64,000 nt of DNA, taken from assembly GCA_035771165.1 (NCBI GenBank), contig JAWNZC010000091.1, positions 1,525,001-1,589,000 of the forward strand. Direction: 5' to 3'. The position numbers and the translations under genes are program-made. Each line of letters starts with the position of its first letter. Positions within the stretch are counted from its first letter, which is position 1. The notes below the pieces were generated by a model. It had not been told where the DNA came from and made no database searches. It was given only the letters and a program-made list of their open reading frames with translations. Shown one piece after another: positions 57,588 through 64,000 of the stretch. Origin of the DNA: Paragorgia papillata. Taxonomy: Eukaryota; Cnidaria; Anthozoa; Scleralcyonacea; Coralliidae.

Positions 57588-58244
57588 GTATATTAAATGA
57601 AAAGGGAATGTTCAAATATTTTTTCAGTGAAGTAATTAATGTAACTGTAATTAATGTAACTGTACTGAAAAAATAAATTTATAGCATGGTTTAGGTACTG
57701 TTGCAATGTACTTTAATTTAGTTACTTCGACCTGATTTTGGAATGCTTTCCATGCATGAAATTCATGGCAGCCATCACCAACATATTGTTCATTTTAGTC
57801 ACTGTGTGTCTTTCAATTGCATCGTAAAACATACCATCACCAGCCATATTTGGCAGATGATGCATTGTTGATAATGACTAAATTACCTGTCAATAATTTA
57901 CAATAGTGTTTTCATGTATTTTGGTCTTGGATTTAAAAAAAACCCAACTCCTTTATTTTAATGCAGATAAGAACCTGTCATAACGAATGACACATTTGGC
58001 CTTGGAAAACAAAAGAATTTCGAGCCCTGCCTTCAATTTATATGTATTTGAAAAGTTTCAAGTGATTTAAAAGGATCTCATTACAGAAAAGAAAAAAAAT
58101 TAAAAACAACATGTTAACTGCCAATGTACAACAGGTGAACTGGGACATCCATTAAAATACCAGTATAATTAAACTGATGCAAATGTTTCTGTGTCATGCT
58201 TTTAATACATAAAATGTAACCATTATTAATAATTATATTTACAG
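57588..58244 (+). other. Intron of gene B
   Basis: No gene, repeat array or RNA recognised. Confidence 0.5.
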
Positions 58245-59085
58245 GCATGAAAAAACAAAACATGGGCTACTGATTAATTATGGTCGTGATTTAGACAGAG
58301 ATTAATTTGGCTACTATAAATGTCCCATTCTTGGCTGTGGTCTGGTGTTTACAACAAGTACTACAAGAAACAGGTATAGATTAAATATAATCTGCTTGAG
58401 ATCCTGAATTTAGAATATGCCAGACAGTTAACATGTTATTATCAGCTTTTGACTGAATTGCATAAAATGATATTACTTGCATGATAATCAAATGATGAAT
58501 GCAAGATAGTCAACATGATATTAGAACATTAACTGTATTTGAAGTATCAATTATTTTGCTCAAGATCTCCCTTCCATTGTTTACATATGAGCCTGATTAC
58601 TGTAAATTACAAGATGGAGTTTTGGATAATTCAATTCTTGCCTAATGTTGTATATATGTTTTACATTATGAAACAGGCACACAACGACACATAGTGATAT
58701 TCCTGCTCACGTTTGTGGTGCACAAAAGGAGACAGGCCATGATACAGTTACAACAAAGAAAGACTCAATTTATAACTACCACAGCTCCAGACTGCAGCTT
58801 GGTCTTTTTTTCTTCAACCTCTCTGATGCAATTAAACATGGTGACTGTCAACGTTTCTTACGTTGTATGAAGTTTGCCCTCCTACTGGTATACAAGCATA
58901 AACATACAAAATATGCCTACATGATTTTATGTTTCTTTGCCAAAATTCAAGCCATCTTGTCAGAAAAAGAGGCATATTTACTGGTATCCAACCGATTCAT
59001 TAACACTAAAGGTGGATTAGGGAACAATATACCTTTAGACCTGCACATGGAACATCTCAACCTGGTTTTAAAAAGAATTATAAAA

Positions 59086-59571
59086 GTAATGTTCGTATTA
59101 AAACTTAACAATCAACTTAAAGCTACTAATATATGTTTTTTTCGATTATCGACATTTCTGTTCGATGAAAGTACGCGTTCGTCTTTAATTTTTCAATATT
59201 TATAACATGTTCTCTCTTTATAAGTTGCCACCATCGCCGCCGACAATCATGTCAAGGTCATCATCGCTGCAGTCGTAAAACATTACGTCCTATACATTGC
59301 GTAGTTGTTAATTACAGAATCATCCTCAGAAAAAGTTACATGAAAATAGGAATGTAGTAAATAAATAATTACTGGTGAACGGAGACTTTTGATATTTCGA
59401 AAGTAGCGGCCCCCAAGGGCTACTAAATCCGAAAGTAAGTAAGAAAGTAGTAATTCCGTTACTTTCGGAATTCTACGGTACCTTACCATGTAGGTAAATA
59501 AACCCTCCAGTGGGTCTTTATAACAGCGTTTTTATAGTCATTAAATAGTAATATAGTTTGTTACATTATAG
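59086..59571 (+). other. Intron of gene B
   Basis: Contains a small inverted pair around CGAAAGTAGCGG/ACTTTCGGAATT (59,398-59,470). No gene seen. Confidence 0.4.
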
Positions 59572-60394
59572 AATGCAGTGAAGAACATACTCAGAAATGG
59601 TCATCATTCAAGAGGAGGAACCTGTTGCAGAAGATTGACTTCAGTTTAAACAATGTAAAGTTGTCAAAAGAAGAACTTATATCAGCTTCAAGTGACCTTT
59701 TGAAAAAAAACATGCATCTGAAAAGTCAAGTGGAGAGTTCAAGATTGATGCGCCACCAATCGACGACTTTCCAGATTTGGTCAAACAAAAGTCAAGAGTT
59801 TATCCCCTTCCTATCTCACATGAGAACCAATGCCAAACTGTTGGTGGTGCTACAATCTTGGACAAAAGTCATTGGGACACGCCACGCGCACGTTCATGTT
59901 TACGCAAAAATTTACATACAGCACCAAAACCCCTCCCCCTAATCAATGTTGACGGATCTAAATGGCAAATATGCGTGAAAAACATATTTCATACAGTGAA
60001 CAACATTGAAAGGGAGGAGGGGGTTGTTAGGCATCGATCGTTCAAGCAGAACCCGCTGAAGCAGAATGAAATGTTATAAGTGAAGAATGTGTTGTTGTGT
60101 CCGAATACTTTTGTCCTAGATTGTAGCAATCTAGATCTCTTTTCAGATGAGTTCGGGTTCACTGTAAAGAAGGACAAGAAATATTTGCCACTCAAGAAAA
60201 ATGGCAAGGAATTTGATTTAGAACGTGCCTACAAAAGGTATGCCTTTATCAAGAAACTAGAACAACACAAGAAATAGCAAGTTATGTATGAACAAATCCT
60301 GAGACATGAAGATGTTGATGATGAACTGACAGATGTGCATCATATCGAGAACACTGCAAGTTACTCATCAGATGATGAACTTCAGGAAGATTAG

Positions 60395-60880
60395 GCTAAT
60401 AGGCTTATCTAAATTTTGAATATTATGGGATTTGTATCATAACCATTATGATACGGTTATGATACAAATCATAATGTTTGTATCATAATCATAACGATAC
60501 AAATAATTACATTATTAATGTATAGATTGTTAGGTATAAGTTAACATTTTAACCACCATTTGTGTGTGTGGTGGTGGTGGTGGAGAGGGAAGGGGGGGGG
60601 ATGGGTTGAGAGGGTGTATGTCACAACTTTTCTGTAAACTGGTCATAAAAATTGAGAATGAGTCTGTATGGAATACCAAATTGTTTGTACAATGATCATT
60701 CAAATTAAGTTGGACCTACATGACACTGGTAATAATAGCAGCCAAGTTTTGATGTTTTAGTTTGGAATTAATTTGGGCGTGCCCCTTTCAGACTAGTTTT
60801 ACATCAAAATTAAAAATGGAACAATAATAGCCAACCAATTATAGGCTTATAGCGTTGATGTCATTCTGGAAAGCAAGATA
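60395..60880. other. Spacer between genes B and C
   Basis: ATAACCATTATGATAC and related words repeat near 60,440-60,505 (inverted and direct copies). A GTGGTGGTGG/GGGAAGGGG purine tract lies at 60,565-60,602. No gene seen. Confidence 0.5.
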
Positions 60881-61704
60881 CAGTGAAACCTGAGTTTTGC
60901 GACCACCCCAGGTGCCACGTAAAAGTGGTCGTTAAGGTCAGGTGGTCGTTCAGACAGGTAGTGATGTGACATCATAGCAGCCATTTTGGCAGCGCCGCGA
61001 CTCGTACTGTCGTTCACGTTCACTTCAGTTTTTGCGCTGTGTTTTTGTTACGTTTCAGATTAAATTTTTGCGCTGGTTTGGTCTTGTTAAAAGCTGTTGG
61101 CTTTATTTACGATCTTCCAGTAGTATTTTTTAGATGTGAACACTCAGTTTTGTCACTTTCCTTTCCAAGTTAAAAAGCCGTTGTAAAATATACAAACTTG
61201 TCGCGGTAAACGATCGTCAAGATCAACTTGTCTAAAGTTAACAAATATTACTCATGGTTTTGGATTGTTCAGTCATTGTATTAACTCTCAAACATCAACT
61301 AAAAAGTATTTGGCTTTGGCAGGAGAAATTCACACAGATTTTCATCAAATAATGCTCAAAAGAGAACCAAAACAAGACTAAAATGCGGTAACACGGCAAT
61401 TGAGCAACACTTCCGGTTTCTTGTTTTCACATGTGGTCGCATTCGCGTTTGTTTACTATGAAAAAACGGGTATTTCTTTAACGTATTTCGGCAGTTTTAC
61501 GTTGAGTTGGTCGCTCATAACAGGTCAATATCTTGTTTGGGACACAAAAAAACAGTCGCTGGTTGCGTAAGGCAGGTGGTTGCGTAAGGCAGGTGGTCGC
61601 TCATTGCAGGTATATTTCAACTACAAATCGTCCGTGCCAGAAAAAGTGGTCGTATATAACAGGTGGTCGTAAAACATGGGGGTCGCAAAACTCAGGTTTC
61701 ACTG
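60881..61704. mobile_element. Tc1/pogo-like non-autonomous element with TA duplication
   Basis: 24-bp perfect terminal repeats starting CAGTGAAACCTGAGTTTTGC and, at the right, GCAAAACTCAGGTTTCACTG, flanked by TA on both sides (60,879-60,880 and 61,705-61,706). The CAGTGAAACC start and TA target are typical of pogo/Tigger-type elements. GTGGTCGT-like words repeat near both ends. No transposase inside. Confidence 0.9.
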
Positions 61705-61845
61705 TATTCAAGATGACTTTGATTTTGACTAAATTAATCTTTCCGTTTTTTGATTTTCGCTTGAGTTCGCAGAGAATATTAGGGTTACCTGTGCTTGTAA
61801 CCCAGGTTGAATCAATTTCATGTAAATTGCAAAACGTAAAAAAAC

Positions 61846-63137
61846 ATGTCAGATTTTTCTAGCTTTAGTTGGGATAACTTGCGTCAAAAAATTGGGATAG
61901 GAGAGAACGAAGAGTTAGACAAGCGAAGTAAAGTTGCCATTGACACACTGCGAGATATTGCTTCTGTTTCTTTGTGCAACAGAGTCTTAACAGAAAAAGT
62001 GAAGGTGCTGGCAGATACGTGGTATCCGGCAATAGATAAGTATGAGAGAACTGTTCTGCACCTGGCTGCCTTGAATGGTAATACCAGATTAGTTTGTGCA
62101 TTACTCAACGTCGGGGCAAACAAATTCTAAAGATGGCATTGGCCAAAGTGCTCTTACCCTTGCTTTGCACATGGACCATTCAAACACGGCAAAGGTTTTG
62201 ATTCAATACGGTGCGTCGGTTAGCATGCAAGGACTTCTTTGAAGACAATTATAACAACCAGGAAGAGGCATTATGGAATTATGATGATGGCCTGTCAATA
62301 GCAATGATAAAAAGCTTTCAAGAATCCAGTTTCTTCCCATCACCATCAGAACTGGACAGTTACCTTAAAAACACTGGCTCTCATAATGAAATACTTTTGA
62401 AAACAATTAATAAATGGCTAGCTCATTGTTCTCAGAAAGACCAAGAATTTTCTTACCAGACCCAGATTCTTAATGACCTTATGCCTATTACAAAGTGGTG
62501 TAAAGAATCAATTAGAAACGGAAATGGAATTGCCATTGAAGGAGTTTGGATGCTTTTACCCCCACTCTACACACAGGTCGGAAACACTAATTACAGGGAT
62601 GAGGCCTTTACTCAAGTGGTCAATTGCACAGCAAAGTGGCCATTGGCATATAGAAAAATCTACCAGCAGAATCGTACCATAAACCTAGATGGACATAAAG
62701 GGAAGCAATTAGCAGGCGATGAATGGGTTGAGGACTATCTTGTCAGGCCAGTTAAGCAATTTGCTTCAGCACAGTCATCATTTTCAATGGTAGAGTTAAT
62801 GTCACGCAGTGCTAACGTACTGGAGATGAACAGGTCAATGTATAAAAGTAGGTAAGCTTTTGATGTACACTTGACAAGAAAACACAAGAAACCTTCATCG
62901 GTATATGACCAGTTGAAAGTTGCACAGTTGAAAGTTGCACAGTTTGCTCTAAGAGAGGAATGGTTCCAGGATAAGAACAAGCAATCAGTAATGAAATTTG
63001 CCTGGGGTGATAAGAAGCTAAAACCTGGTGAGCAAGTTCCGGCTAGGTATATTGATGCTTATGAAAAAGGTGATAAGAAAGCAAAAGAAGAGTTCCCAGG
63101 TTTTCTTCAGAGGAAATACCCAAATGATATGGTTTAA
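61846..63137 (+). pseudogene. DUF6589-like gene C with ankyrin-type N-terminus
   Basis: Starts MSDFSSFSWDNLRQKIG. Two ankyrin-type repeats follow: RTVLHLAALNGNTRLVCALL and, after a shift near 62,125, ALTLALHMDHSNTAKVLIQY. From about 62,225 another frame encodes DDGLSIAMIKSFQESSFF, NDLMPITKWCKESIRNGNG and NRTINLDGHKGKQLAGDEW, comparable to NRFINTKGGLGNNIPLDLH of gene B. A TAA near 62,854 interrupts MYKSR-AFDVHLTRKHKKPS; then a 15-bp in-frame duplication gives QLKVAQLKVAQ, and the frame runs to FLQRKYPNDMV at 63,137. No introns seen. At least three lesions. Ankyrin repeats usually mediate protein contacts. Possibly a relic of the same element family as genes A and B. Confidence 0.55.
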
Positions 63138-63798
63138 AAAGTGGTTCAACAAATCAATTTTAAAACCAACTGCATAATTAAGCAGATAAGAGATAGAAAT
63201 GATCAGAAATATTGCATGATACTGTAAGCTACACTCATTTTATAGCCTTATTAAATCAAGATGTTCCTTTATAGTTTGGGTTAACATGTGTTACACAGTA
63301 TTCAAAATTATTTATTAGTACAAGGCTACCAGGCGAGACAAAAAAAACTATGGCATTTTGAAGAAACTCATATTTTTATAAATAACAAATTACAGATTTT
63401 AGTTACAAAAAACCCCTCTTGATAGTTTAAACTTAATAACTCCCCTGGCCTGGGGGGTTAATAGAGGAGATACTAACTGTTGCATATTATATACATTGGT
63501 TAAGATTTCACAAATCTATGTACAGTTAAATCACCATCTAAAATACTGTGGGCTTTTGGTCCCAAACTATAAATATACTGATATTTCCAGTTGTACCTTT
63601 TTTTTAACTTTCTCAGCTAGAACTTGATGAACAATTAAAATGTTTAAAACTTTGAAAGTAATGATGCTGGTACAAATTTCTTTTTCAGAGCACCATAGTT
63701 AGCAAAGTGACTCATTTGTGATACTGATTTCTGCCTACTTCCACCCAAAAACAAATTAAAAGTTTTAGGGGACAAGTTATGCCTGTAAGTTCAACAGC
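63138..63798. other. Spacer between gene C and the RecQ-like exon
   Basis: AT-rich; a CCTGGCCTGGGGGG tract near 63,445. No gene seen. Confidence 0.5.
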
Positions 63799-64000
63799 TC
63801 ATTGAACAACCTTGAGTGCATCAGATGTTCCATCAGTTATTTGGTAAGTGCCACAATGTTTACAGTTATCACAGCTGGAAAGACATAGAACATTTTCCCG
63901 AATTTCACCAAAATAACAAATAAGTGCTAGGTGACGACATTGAACAGGATTTTCAAGCATTACAATTAGATCATTAAGGTTCTCGTACTGCGAGATAATA
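63799..64000 (-). CDS. RecQ-like helicase, zinc-binding region (partial)
   Basis: The minus-strand frame enters from the right edge and ends at a TGA at 63,799-63,801. It reads QYENLNDLIVMLENPVQCRH, then LALICYFGEIREN, and CDNCKHCGTY. The Cys...(R)...YFGE...C..C pattern is that of the zinc-binding part that follows the helicase core in RecQ proteins (3'-5' DNA helicases acting in repair). The reading stops soon after, so the winged-helix and HRDC parts are absent or in other exons. Whether it is a host gene or a transposon-borne helicase cannot be told from this piece. Confidence 0.65.
   Translation of the reverse strand, partial: IISQYENLNDLIVMLENPVQCRHLALICYFGEIRENVLCLSSCDNCKHCGTYQITDGTSDALKVVQ

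Larger units (their letters stand above)
51641..60394 (+). pseudogene. DUF6589-like gene B, about nine exons, with two split C2H2 fingers
   Basis: Exons: 51,641-52,196 (zinc pairs CVLC and CRKC, ZAD-like), 52,341-53,161 (LILSSILNTWIPKSMFVYRN and a CSHKNTLRCLQ block), 54,776-55,111 (IVGDNWDIEVKSHF, LLYFHTYAVVDRVH), 55,673-55,945 (FDGDQLTEERARNAQYAS), 56,205-56,406, 57,365-57,587 (first finger CQHEGCNSTF), 58,245-58,373 (second finger CPILGCGLVF), 58,677-59,085 (C-terminal domain with NRFINTKGGLGNNIPLDLH) and 59,572 to about 60,394. The GDNWD, GDQLT and NRF.N.KG blocks match what I know of DUF6589 proteins. Lesions: extra T in a T-run near 51,720, T-run shift near 55,040, stops near 55,690 and 58,305, and several shifts after 59,600. 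Exon phases are otherwise consistent. Probably transposon-derived; function unknown. Confidence 0.6.

Overview
This is an AT-rich metazoan genomic window, most likely from an early-branching marine invertebrate. I favour a cnidarian, but a sponge cannot be excluded. Genes have introns with ordinary GT/AG junctions. Between them are Ty3/Gypsy, BEL/Pao, LINE, hAT, CACTA-like, Crypton-like, TTAA-type and pogo-like elements, many foldback repeats, and domains typical of such genomes (BEN, MBD, DUF6589-like). There is no bacterial-style operon, rRNA, tRNA or CRISPR. Family names rest on motif recognition by eye; no database search was run.

Layout. 1-2.9 kb: minus-strand Gypsy pol, inserted in the BEN exon of a coiled-coil/BEN gene (2.9-5.1 kb). 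6.4-9.1 kb: three-exon gene like a CACTA/EnSpm transposase, apparently without its catalytic core. 10.06-12.76 kb: two head-to-tail Crypton-type tyrosine recombinase (YR) elements, each ending in a ~100 bp palindrome. 13.6-19.3 kb: a block of small, often overlapping, intronless ORFs on both strands with TATA-containing repeats and no recognised host or transposon domains. It is the best candidate for an undescribed, virus-like integrated element. 19.4-25.5 kb: an internally deleted Gypsy element whose gag is split by a 4.1 kb LINE. 25.7-29.6 kb: a broken transposase-like gene with a complete hAT element in its intron. 32.3-34.2 kb: a TTAA-flanked element carrying an MBD-domain exon. 34.2-36.8 kb: the 3' half of a BEL/Pao element.

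From 36.9 to 63.1 kb there are three related genes that I place near DUF6589-type proteins (36.96-45.66, 51.64-60.39 and 61.85-63.14 kb). The first is broken by a 1.45 kb inverted-repeat element, carries a second YR element in an intron on the other strand, and is cut at its 3' end by a second copy of the same inverted-repeat element and then by a Gypsy element (47.0-51.35 kb). The second keeps a nine-exon structure with two C2H2 fingers, each split by an intron at the same place. The third has an ankyrin-type N-terminus. The right edge holds the zinc-binding end of a RecQ-like helicase on the minus strand.

Almost every protein-coding unit carries one or more frameshifts or stops. Several are single-base changes in A or T homopolymers, so true decay and assembly error are mixed and should be separated before anything is called a pseudogene.
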